A DNA stretch of 64,000 nt from Pseudoips prasinana (Eukaryota; Arthropoda; Insecta; Lepidoptera; Nolidae): NCBI GenBank assembly GCA_951640165.1, contig OX621251.1:25072893-25136892 (forward strand), written 5' to 3'. The position numbers and the translations under genes were made by a program. The notes beneath the pieces were generated by a model. The model was not told where the DNA came from, made no database searches, and saw nothing but the letters and a program-made list of their open reading frames with translations. Positions 42,675 to 53,600 of the stretch are shown piece after piece. Every line of letters starts with the position of its first letter. Position 1 is the first letter of the stretch.

Positions 42675-43300
42675 ATATATAGCTATAACCATCAAAGAGA
42701 TATAGGCAAAAAATCTATCTAGGCTACCTAGGTCCGTATCTTATGACCTAGATTACTCTAGGTCTCAATCTTGTCTTAACATTGTAGAACTAACTCATCT
42801 TTACATGATGACAATGTTTTGATACGGCCTAGATAACCCAGATGGCCTAGGTATGCCTGGAAAACCTAGATTCCTAGGGTTAGGTGAATAATTTTTTTAT
42901 ATGTTATGCATATGGGTGAAAACAATGAAAATACATAGGCTTTAACTGTGTAAGACCTAAAACGGAGCTGTGAAAAATAATTTAAATTTAATTTGCTTAT
43001 ATATATCTACTTAAGTATTGAAGTTTTACAAAAATATCTATTAAATATAATTAGTTCGTAAGTATATCTATCATAATTATCCAAAACAAGCACTTGAAAT
43101 GACCTAAATTCGTTATAAATGTTAATTAAAGTTGCGAGAAATTTACTTAAGATTGCCACTGAGGGCGCCACCTGTACCATCGTCATTTTTAGGTGTTATG
43201 TTTTGGATGTTTACGTCAAACGTGATTGGCTGCGGTAGTTCTGCACCTCCCGTCCTTATGATGAATTGCCGGCCGAAAGTTGCCTGGGTCCGTCGCCAAC
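42675..43300. repeat. Dispersed repeat copy B, segment 2, with CTAG cluster
   Basis: It aligns with 24825-25465, including the CTAG-rich block (about 42715-42880) and the end GCCGGCCGAAAGTTGCCTGG. Confidence 0.85.
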
Positions 43301-43468
43301 ATAATATGCACCCAAAAAATTTATAAAATTACCTATGGCTTACTTAAACCTTGGCGAACCGTAAGGAAATAATTCATTTGTCAAATTTATTCTAATTTCG
43401 AGTAAGAGAGGTTAATTTAATAAATTTTATTTATTATATTCTCTCATAAAGTTAAAGACCAAAACTAT

Positions 43469-43570
43469 GTACAGACGCCAGCACATCCAGCTACTCCAAT
43501 CTGTCAAACTTCTTTTATAGATTTTCAACTTTATCACACAAGCATAAGCTTGATGTGCTGGCGTCTGTAC
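43469..43570. repeat. Short palindromic MITE (family 2)
   Basis: Termini GTACAGACGCCAGCACATC (43469-43487) and the exact inverse at 43552-43570. Another copy lies at 57901-58040. Confidence 0.8.
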
Positions 43571-44204
43571 TATCAAAAATCCGTATAATTTCCAAAATAT
43601 TCGTAAAATACAAACTATTTTAAAGTCAGTTATTATGTTTGCTTTTGATATTTAAAATAATTTCCATTTACAGACAAAACCGTGAGAGCAATCGATATAC
43701 GTGTTCGAGTACAGTGACGAAGGCAATCACTACGTCTCAAACAGCATGGCTCGCACCAAGAACATGAGCAGCGGCCGTACTGCGCAAAAATACGTTGGCG
43801 ATCACATCGTTCTATGCATTATTCATTGCAGCGTAAGAACTATACATTGACACATTTAGCCATTAAAAGCAGCAATGTATACAGCACAATTCGAACTAAT
43901 AAATTTAAATTCACCACTTGCATTTTTGCAGTAAAAGTGGGAATACTACATTAAATATGATGTTTTTATACAAATAAACTGTATTTACCTGTGAAAAGTG
44001 AGCCCATCGGTGTGTAAATTAGTAATTTCACTACGATGTTTCACTACGATTGCACGATTCACTCGGCCGCGAAAGTGAGCGAACTAATGGCGGTGTATGC
44101 CCGCTGCGCATACTGTAGACATCTAATACGCGTTAGTTTGTCCTCTCTCTCGTATTTAATGCTCTGAGTCCATACTAATAAAAAATAAATTATGGTCATG
44201 CGTA
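43571..44204. other. Unassigned sequence inside Copia
   Basis: No gene is supported. A frame opening MARTKNMS at 43747 ends quickly and is not histone H3. Confidence 0.4.
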
Positions 44205-44808
44205 GAAAAACCGCTAGACTTTAAAAATACTGATGAACAGATGAAAGAAAAGGACCTTATGGCTCACTCAGAGTTAGTACTCTTAATTTCGCCTTCCGAA
44301 CTAAAACAAATATAAAATTGTGGAACGGCTTATGACATTTGGACGTTACTCGACGGGATTTATAACGTAAGGGACCTGCTAGAAAAGCGACTCTCCTTAA
44401 ATAACTGATACTCTCCAAAACGCAAGATGGTTATGTCAGAGATCACTTAAATAAATTTATGGACACGGTTGACAAATTAAAAGACCTGGACATTGAAATC
44501 CATGATGATCTGTTGTCTGTAATGATGCTCTACAGTCTTCCTAGAGAAAACGATAATTTCCGGGTTGCTATAGAGTCGAGAGACATCTTACCAAAACCCG
44601 ATGACTTAAAAATCAAAATTTTAGAAGAGTGTAAAGCAAGATTAGCCAGCAAAAGTCATGAAGACTGTAAGGAAGAAATAGTGGAAGAGTCGTATTTTAC
44701 TAAATTGTGCAAATTTTGCAAGAAAAAAGGACATAATATTAAAGAATGCAGAAAACTAAAGTACAGAGAGAACAAAACAACTGACGAGGTAATAAAAGCA
44801 AGAACCTA
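44205..44808 (+). pseudogene. Copia Gag remnant with zinc knuckle
   Basis: WSCVEKPLDF, then after breaks FMDTVDKLKDLDIEI, LLSVMMLYSLPRENDNF and a CCHC knuckle CKFCKKKGHNIKEC. These are Copia Gag features, with an open frame from 44459 to 44808. Confidence 0.8.
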
Positions 44809-44828
44809 GAAATTCGTATGCTGTCTGT

Positions 44829-45200
44829 ATGCTTTCAAAAAATAAGGATTTTCACTTTCAAGATGAGAAACATGAATGGATTCTTGATAGTGGTTGTACA
44901 TTGCACATGTCCTATAACAGAAAATATTTTAATGAACTTGGTCAATCCAATTCACAGACACTTAAGCTAGCCTCTAAAGAAGCTACAGCTGAAATTAAAG
45001 GGAAAGGCCAAGTGATTCTAACAGTAAATGCAAATGATAATGGTAGAACTGGAGAAGTTACTCTAAATGACACGCTTTATGTGCCTAGCTTATGTAGAAA
45101 GCTAATATCTATCGGAAAAGCGACAGAATTGGGGTGTACTGTACTATTTACTAATAAAAAGGCTACAGTAAAACATCCTGATTCAGGGTTCTTAGTATGA
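44829..45200 (+). pseudogene. Copia protease remnant
   Basis: EWILDSGCTLHMSYNRKYF carries the DSG aspartic-protease site; TLYVPSLCRKLISIGKATE follows. It ends at TGA just before the 3' LTR, with the rest of Pol deleted. Confidence 0.8.
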
Positions 45201-45220
45201 GCTCTTAAAAGAGGACTGGA

Positions 45221-45356
45221 TGTAAGAAGGCACGTACATTCTTAAATATGTTTCCATGGAAACTTGTTATTAGGTTGTCATTGCCTTGTCGTGCTTTTCC
45301 ATGGTTTAATAAAATATTAGTCTCAACTCACAATATATTTTCATCATAATTTAACA
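45221..45356 (+). repeat. Copia 3' LTR, internally deleted
   Basis: It is 136 bases, TG...CA bounded. A purine-rich tract (AAAAGAGGA) lies just upstream, as expected for plus-strand priming. Confidence 0.7.
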
Positions 45357-45357
45357 G

Positions 45358-45575
45358 TTATCTTTGGATAACTAACACACTGCCATATGTTCCCAAACTA
45401 GGAAGAGCCTGTACTATGGCAATCAGACAACAGAGATACTTATATATTTCTAAATACATACATATTATAGGTTAATTAAATGTTATTTGTTCCGGGTGGG
45501 AATCGAACCCACGACCTCTGGCTTAGCAGTCAGAGTCACTAACCAATAGGCCAACAGGCCAGTCATGGGTGGTTA
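45358..45575 (-). mobile_element. tRNA-derived SINE
   Basis: On the minus strand, GGCCTATTGGTTAGTGACTC (A box) and GGTTCGATTCCCACCC (B box), followed by a tail with TATTATTTAATTAACC-like sequence. It lies immediately after the Copia 3' LTR. Confidence 0.65.
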
Positions 45576-45585
45576 ATATGTATGT

Positions 45586-47275
45586 AAGTAAGATAAGATA
45601 AGATAAGATAACTCTTTATTGTACACCAAAACATTACAGAATATAAGAATACAATAGCATACATTTAAAAATGGTACAATTGGCGGCCTTATCACTAAAT
45701 GTGATCTCTTCCAGGCAACCTAGGCAGGGATTGGAGTATGGAGTAACCGAGATAGGGTAGTTGTCAGTGCACATGAGTATAGAAATGATACGCACTGGTA
45801 TCATTACAAAAAATATCAAAAGTAATTTAAGATAAATTACATATATATTATATATTAACCTACATACTATATTATATATACTTATATTTCATAAATAAAT
45901 AAATACATACATAAAATTCTTATCATAAAACAAAACTAAAGTAGGAACCGTTGCTGAAGTTCATAAACTCGTCGAAAGTAAATTATTTCGTACCTTTCTG
46001 CAGGGACAGGTAGTGATCTTTCACTAGACTCTGAAAGTTGCGTAGAGATTGAGCTTGGCGTACTGACAATGGCAATTCATTCCACAAGCGAGCTCCTTGC
46101 ACAGCAAACGATTTGTCCAGAAAGATTGTGGAATGTGCTGGCATTGTCAATTTTAAATTATTCGATGATCTCAGAAGCTTCGAATGTGATTCATAAAGGA
46201 ATGAAAAGCGTGCTTTGAGGTAAGAGGGCGTTGAAGGAGTAAACAAAACATTGTATAGAAGTGACAGAATATGGGCATTCCGGCGAAAGCGAATGGGTAG
46301 CCACTTGAGCTTGTTACGAAATTCAGTGATATGATCATATTTGCGAAGACTGAATATGAATCTTATGCAGACGTTCTGGAGACGCTCAAGTTTATCAAGT
46401 TGGGCTTCTGCAAGATCAATATAGCTGACATCTGCGTAATCTAGTCTCCCTTCTTCTCCTAATCTATCTAGATTGGGAGAAGAAGGGATTGAGCAAGCGC
46501 AATTTTGGTGCTAGTTGGGAGGAAGTTACGAAGTCTTCTCAAGGATCCAATTGATGCAAACATTTTCCGACTGACGTTTTGTAGTTGAGGGCCCCAGGAA
46601 AGGCAGCTGTCAAAGAATATGCCTAGGTTTTTAACTTCACGACTTATTTGTAAAACATTGCCTCCAAAACGAAGTTGTGGTAGTTGTGACAAAGATGCCT
46701 TAGCCAACATCCTTGAGCTACCAACAACAATCACTTGAGTCTTCTGTGGGTTAACGTGTAGTCCATGAGCACGACTCCACTCACTGATGTTATCTAAATC
46801 AAATCGGTATTCAAATTATTCACAGCTTCTGCCAATTTATTTAACGGGGCCTGATTATAAATCTGAAGATCGTCTGCATAAAGGTGGTAGGAAGAATTAA
46901 TACGTTTAGAAATAGAATTTATAAAAATTGCGAATAATAGTGGAGACAAAACGCCACCCTGAGGCACGCCTGCAATAGTATTACACCAAGAAGAAAAGGA
47001 ATTATCAATACGAATACATTGCCTGCGGCCAGACAGGTAACTACGAAACCAGTCAATAACTGTTGGAGATACGTTAAGAGTGCGTAATATCTCCAGCAAC
47101 ACATCAAAATCCACGGAATTGAACGCATTGCTGAAATCTAACAGGGCTAGCACTGTTAGATGACCACGTTCCAATCCAGCTCTAATGTCATCCGTAATAT
47201 GGACCAAGGCTGAGGTAGTACTATGGCCAGGACGAAAACCAGACTGGAAGGGATTAAGGAGGTTAGGATTAAGGA
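45586..47275 (-). mobile_element. 5'-truncated LINE (3' tail TTATC repeats)
   Basis: The minus-strand 3' end is a four-unit TTATC tail (45588-45612) after an AATAAA. RT and C-terminal coding pieces follow. The 3' UTR wording (GGCGGCCTTATCACT, CTCTTCCAGGCAACC) recurs at 53842-53965 and 62965-63045. It resembles CR1/Jockey-group LINEs. Confidence 0.72.
45983..47207 (-). pseudogene. LINE reverse transcriptase remnant
   Basis: Open pieces at 47207-46794, 46734-46468 and 46246-45983 carry VLALLDFSNAFNSVDFDVLL, GVPQGGVLSPLLF and the catalytic YADD. Then come ISREVKNLGIFFDS and the C-terminal LRSSNNLKLTMPAHSTIF and ARLWNELPLSVR. Frame breaks separate them, one at a 46448-46490 inverted duplication. 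Confidence 0.82.
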
Positions 47276-47404
47276 GGAGTAAGGAGTACCTTATTTTTAA
47301 AGTCTTATACCATCCAAATGATGTTTATACTAGCGGAAATTAAAAGAATTGAAAGCTGTGTCTATCAGTATAACGGAGGTAGGTAACATGTATTATTAAT
47401 ATTA

Positions 47405-48772
47405 TATTTTACTACCTATGCTATATGCCGGCCGAAATGATTAGGACTATAGTTATTCCGATACCTAAAAATAAAACAGGTGACCTTGCGCATAGCAATA
47501 ACTATAGGCCTATCTCTTTGGCTACCGTGATCTCGAAAGTCTTTGACGGCATGCTTAACACACAACTAAATAAGTGCTCTCCGATACATGACAACCAATT
47601 TGGGTTCCGTCCAGGGTTGTCAACAGAGAGTGCGGTGTTGTGTCTTAAGCATGCTATCTCATACTACACGAAACGCGATACACCTGTATATGCCTGCTTC
47701 CTCGATCTATCTAGGGCGTTTGATTCGGTTTCCTACGATATTCTCTGGAATAAGATACTTAATACTCTACCACCTGAACTAATTAACGTTTTTAAATATT
47801 GGTATGGAAACCAGATCAACAATGTACGATGGGCTGGATCATTGTCATGTCCATACAGGTTGGAATGCGGGGTGAGACAGGGAGGGTTGAGCTCGCCAAC
47901 GCTCTTCAATCTGTATGTGAATGATCTAACATGTAAGCTAAGCTCAGCAGTGCTAGAGTCGGTTGTTACATCGATGGTGTCTGCGTTAACAATATCTGGT
48001 ACGCCGACGATCTAGTTTTAATCAGTGCATCACCTTGTGGCCTTAGGAAACTGTTAGCACAATGTGAAGAGTACACTGCAATACATGGTTTGACGTATAA
48101 CATTAAAAAGTCAGTCGTCATGGTATTTGAAGCCAGGGGTAAAACAGTAGAGAAAGTATCACCTTTAATACTTAACAGCTCACCTCTACAGATAGTACGT
48201 GAATTTAAATACCTTGGTCATGTATTGACCCCTGACCTCAAAGACAATGGTGATATTGAGCGGGAGCGTAGAGCGTTGTCGGTCAGAGCGAATATGCTAG
48301 CCCGCAGGTTTGCACGCTGTTCACTTGGTGTCAAAATAACGCTCTTTCGAGCCTACTGTACAAACTTTTACACCTGCAGCTTGTGGGCTGGATATACTCA
48401 ACGATCCTACAACGCTCTACGCGTACAATACAACAATTCGTTTAGGGTGCTGGTAGGGCTGCCCCGTTTCTGTAGTGCGTCGGGAATGTTCGCAGATGCA
48501 CATGTAGATTGTTTTTATGCAACAATGCGTAAAAGATGCGGTTCTCTGGTGCATAGGGTGCGGACCAGCTCTAACAGTATCCTAAACATGATTGCAAGTA
48601 GGTTGGACTGCGCCTACATAAGTCGTTGCTGTGCGGTCTCCCATGGCTTGTCGCGGGGATGACGGTTGCAGGGTAATAATAATGTATGTTACTAACATAG
48701 CTGTAAGTCCTACTAACATATATGAGTCATAGCTACTTGAAAAATAAATTTTCTATTCTATTCTATTCTATG
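47405..48772 (+). mobile_element. 5'-truncated LINE with TTCTA tail
   Basis: The plus-strand RT ORF remnants are followed by an AATAAA-containing end and a four-unit TTCTA microsatellite (48748-48771). Confidence 0.75.
47425..48662 (+). pseudogene. LINE reverse transcriptase remnant
   Basis: NNYRPISLATVISKVFDGML, FGFRPGLSTESAVLCLKHAI, FLDLSRAFDSVSYDILW and VRQGGLSSPTLFNLYVNDL, then a shift near 47985-48010 just before IWYADDLVLIS. KYLGHVLTPDLKDNGDIERE follows to TGA at 48660. The likely group is CR1/Rex-like. The N-terminal endonuclease is missing. Confidence 0.82.
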
Positions 48773-50522
48773 CTTACATAACCCATAACTTGCAATCATG
48801 ATATCAAAAGGTTCTAAGATGCCATTGACTAAGTAATCTACAATTTGTGCCGCAATACGTATAAAGCTTAGTTTAGTTATATATAGCTTAGTATAGTTAG
48901 TTTAGTTATTTATAATAATTTTTCATAAAATGTTTTTATATATCACATAATATTACTTTACGTTTCCAACGCAAATAAGTCTTCTATTAATTACAAGTGA
49001 AATTATTTAACAATCGCTGTTATTATTACGTTATGCAGCACACATATAGACACAGCAGTAAAACAATGGTCGAAGCCCATGGTTCGATGATATAAGGTTT
49101 TCTTTTCGACATCGAGTCCGTGATTGACTCATGGGCTATGGGTCGCTAAACCAAGGAGAATATATTCAAAACGCGAGGCGCGCATTCAAGAGCGAATTCA
49201 AGCGAGCATGCGACGCGCGCTCGCGTTATTATTTGTTTACTTATTTTGATTAATACAGGCGTAAATTAACTTTTGTATATTTCTAATTTCGAAGATATAT
49301 GTTATTAACATGTGACGTCACTTGTAGTAAAGCTATTAGCCATAGAATCTCTATACTAATTGTTGTATTACTAGAACGGCGTAAAGCATCCCCACTTTAT
49401 ATCGAAAAAAATCTATCCCGCTCCGATATCATTCGGGGACATGACCCTTAATTTACGAGGGACGTAATAATTCCCTCGTATTAAGGGCCCTCATAAATAT
49501 TATTTCACTGAGATATTTCCCAATACCTACGCAACATTTTTATCAATGTGTCTAATTTATGTCACTGTCAAAGTTCATAGAGAGGTACCTACCAGATTTC
49601 AGTGAATGTAATTTGTTATATTCTCTTTGGATTTCAGTTTCGGAAATTGGGCAGTCTGATATTCGCGAAATTCTGATACTTCGGGTCCAATTCCATTATT
49701 AATGTTATAATCCCGTATATTTCCTACGTGTTTGGATTATATGTGTGGTTTTCTTTATTTTTTGAGGTGAATAATGTTGTGCAACGTTTACTACGAGTAC
49801 TACCGAACAGAAACAGCTGTTTTGATGTAAAGGTACGATAGCATTTATCATAATTATCTTTCATAAATCAGTTCCAAACCGTTGAAGGTGTCTTTAATAG
49901 ATTGTTACGTTTTAGTGTTAATTGTTATTTTTACTTAATTATATACCGGGACGCCGGTATCACATAACATTTGACCTTCACGTTTTTGATAGGAATGTTT
50001 GGATGACTACACTATTGCAAACGCTTACATTTAGTTATAAACAGTTATTGGTTTTACTCATAAGTATAGTATTGATACCTACTATAATTTAAAAAAGAAG
50101 TGTAGTTCATTTGTTACATTTGCTATGAGAAAATAAAACTCGAAATACTTAAATACATTTACTGACCTTGAACTAGGATTTGAATTATTATATTCCTATG
50201 ATTGCTGGGGAACTGACTTTCATTTTACAACACATTAGCGATTAAATATATGAAGTACTTATCTACCAACTAGTCACCCTGTTTTATTTAAGCTTTGGTT
50301 TTCAGATTGTCACCGAAACAATTATGTGTTGTTGAAGGAAGGAAGCGTAGCTCCTCCGGGAGCTACACCGGAGCTGAGCTCTACTTTGTACCTGCTCATA
50401 CAACATAAACTATCATATCTGAAGATCTTATTTATATAGAGAATCTAGTCTAGCTTAACAATTGTTTCGTTTTACTGATATTTAATACGATCACTGGTCA
50501 TTGGTGCTCTATCGGACCAAAA
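48773..50522. other. IBTK upstream region
   Basis: No ORF. A CpG-rich patch lies at about 49165-49225. A perfect 8-bp stem hairpin (GTAGCTCC/GGAGCTAC) sits near 50347-50366, about 160 bases before the ATG. The promoter is probably within this interval. Confidence 0.4.
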
Positions 50523-50687
50523 ATGAGTAAGCACAAAGTGGAAGTGGATTGTACGTCGCGGTGCAGGTCACGGAGTCATGGACAGTCTCTTACAAGTGCA
50601 ATAACGAAATGGTCAATCAGTGATGAGGCTCTTGCAAGTTTTATTAAAGGAACATGCGCCAATTTCATCAAAGCATTTGATTTTGAG
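50523..50687 (+). CDS. IBTK: IBTK exon 1 (start)
   Basis: ATG at 50523; encodes DCTSRCRSRSHGQSL and FIKGTCANFIKAFDFE. The donor GTAAGG is at 50688, phase 0. The CRS-HG wording fits the IBTK N-terminus. Confidence 0.85.
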
Positions 50688-53600
50688 GTAAGGCTTTCAT
50701 TAATTTATTTTATGCTGTAAATTGTATATTATTATTATTAATCATTTGTTTAAGTCCAACAAAGGGTCCATTTTGTTAGTAACAATACACTTATTCTATG
50801 TCAGTATCAACATAAAATCAAATAAAATAATATTAAAATAAAATAATATAAAAATCATGTTAGTTACAATTACATTAGCCTATGTTAGTACTTTATCTTT
50901 ATATAAATTGAATAATAAGGGCCAAATTAATAGAATAAGATTATGCATTAATCGCATAGTTATCATGAGAGCTTGTTAATAAATTGGTGCATATGTCAAA
51001 TAAATGTGGGGTTTTCCAAAACTAAAATTTTTAACCTTTAATTTTTAATTTTATTTTTTGTATGTACTAAGTTTTAGACAATTTTTATAGTTTGTTGTAT
51101 AAATTTAATTGTGGGTGGGAATCAAACCCACAAACCATAGGGTTTCTTGCCCCCATGTATGTTAACCACTTTGCTACCCCTCAATGGTGTTTACACTCAA
51201 GTTTGTACAACCCATTTGATGCTTCAGTAACTTAAATCAATTAATGCATGCTTAGAACTGCTTACTGATCTTCTTTATATATAGTCCAAATTGTAAAATA
51301 AATATGTTGTGGTTAGCTAAAGAAAAATCTTTATTTAATAAGACCACCACAACTTGTTCTACATTAAGAATTTATTGAAAATAACTTTGGTATATCCATA
51401 TTAGTTTATATTAGTGTAACAAATTTCTTGACCAGTGCTTCAATAAAAAAAAGTATGAATGAGGTCATTCATTGGAATATTTGAATTTCGTATTTTATTT
51501 CGTCATTTAGATAGGTACACTTGTTTATAATTTATTTTGGATGTATTCTTGTTTTTGTTTGACACACTAGTAAGCAGTTTAGACTTAGGGCTTAAATATC
51601 TAATCAAGTTGTTACTTACTTGAAACATAAAACTGCATTGTAATTGATAAGCCCATATTGTTTTACAGTGGTATTGGTTTCAACATAATGTTAACCTATG
51701 ATATGTAATGTTGTTTTTGTCAAGGTCTGAGTAATATTAAAATATTTGTAAAATATGAAATGGCACTAAAGAAGCTTCTGGAGCCGTGGCTACCCTAAAA
51801 TATTCTCTTATAGATAAGTTAGGAAAGTCAAAGTGAGAGTCTGTTGCCAAGACTTACAGAACAGTGACATGGTCGCTCACTATGGGCCTTATAAGACGTC
51901 TGAAGATCACCCAAAAGTCAATGAAGAACCAAAGTAAACCGACATAGCCCGAAGTACTGCCAAGCTGATGTATATTCTAAATATGTAGATTGGGAATTAT
52001 ATGGGTTTGCTGTGTGGTGACAGCATAGAATATTATTACCCCATCTCATCCGTAGAAAGGCGTAGGCGTAGAAATCCTTTTTCTGTAAACTATGACCATC
52101 AAACTGCGATCTCCAACCCATCTGCCAAGCGTGGCGATTATGCCATATCCCCCCATTCTTTGGGGAGGCTGTTGTCCAGCAGTGGACGTATTTTCAGTGA
52201 CATGATGATGATGAGGTGGCAATGTGTTAGTTTTCCCACAATATTTATTAAAATATAGATTGCAAATAATTCCCTCCATCGCGGAGGACTTTATCAAAAC
52301 CAAATTCTTGAACAAAAAGCATACCCAGACTCAGAAGCACTATAAATGGGTCACACAAATAATTGTCATGTGCATGGATCGAACCCGATATATGAGGGCA
52401 ATGAATTAAAAATCCAGCCACAGTGATTAAGGTAGTCCATCACTGAGGCCGGATTCAATGCAGACTACATTGCGCAGGATATATTATATGCGTAAACACA
52501 GACGCACTTTCTATTCCGTCACTCATAATCCGATGAGGCTTTGATGCTTTATCTGACAACAGAGCAGGCTGCAAATCTTTATAACACATTGCCCTGACCT
52601 GGAAATCGAACTTGAGACCTTATTTGGACACAACTGCTGCACCAAAGAGGCACAAAAATAAATAAACTTCAATATTCATACAATTTTCTTCATTATTCTA
52701 CAGGGTCGAACAGCCCTCCACACCGCCGCTTCTCGAGGAAGAATCTATCTAGTAGATTGGCTGGTCCGCCATTCTACTGAAGCTTTCATAAACGCGCGTG
52801 ACCGTGAGTCAGGATACACACCTCTGCATAGAAGCGTGTTTTATGGGCAAATACATGTTGCTGTGGGTCTAATGAAGATAGGTAAGTTGTTTTAACCTAT
52901 ATACTTACATACTATTTCTTTTCTTTACGCTTTACTTGTAAAATGTCGACTGAACTGTTGGTCTACTGGTTTATGTATTTAGAAATAAAAGGTGTAACAT
53001 GGAAAACTGATAAACCGGGTCCATCGCGTGGTAGAGGAGGGTACGCTCGACATAGTATGAGACTTGCGACTCTGATCTAGGTTTAAGGGGGCATGGCCCT
53101 GTGATCCATCAACACTCGCCTTCTCTGTTTCTCAAGTGTTCCCCTCTTTTCCTAGCCAAATTTGGTATGCTCCTAAGAATGTGCTGCATGTTGGCACAAT
53201 TCTTTAATTTTAATATAGTAGAACTAAATTTCAAAATAATAGATTAGTGACTTGTTATTTATTTAAGGACTAGCAGTGCCCGCGGACTTCGTTCCGCGTT
53301 ATTAATATTTTTGTCCCTGCCCGTTTGTCCCAAAACTTGGATTACATTATTCAAGTTTAAGTTAAGATGCGTTAATAATTTTGGAATTTTTCATAGCCTA
53401 TGGCACTCCACAATAACGTAGCTTTCTATTGGTGAAATAATTTTGAAAATCGGTTCAGTAGATCCAGAAATTACCCCTTACAACGTCGCAAACTCACAAA
53501 CGTTACCTCTTTATAATATTAGTATAGATTTCAGAAAAATATGCAATAAAACAGACCGCACGGACGGACTAATTATTTTTTTTTCTTGTAATTTTTATAC

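Larger units (their letters stand above)
39546..45356 (+). mobile_element. Copia-type LTR retrotransposon, decayed and nested
   Basis: The 5' LTR (39546-40046) and 3' LTR (45221-45356) share both ends: GTAAGAAGGCACGTAC and TTTTCATCATAATTTAACA. The 5' LTR is followed by TGGTAGCAGAGC (40047-40058), a Copia-style primer-binding word. Gag and protease remnants precede the 3' LTR, while integrase, RT and RNase H are missing. About 4 kb of other repeats sit inside gag. Confidence 0.78.

Noticed and set aside
43747..43840. Frame opening MARTK, like histone H3
   Set aside because: Only the first five residues agree; no ARKSTGGK continuation and an early stop.
45480..45560. tRNA gene
   Set aside because: A and B boxes are present but the cloverleaf is not closed and a SINE body follows; it is a tRNA-derived SINE. 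The same holds for 26200-26268, 28060-28120 and 62540-62575.
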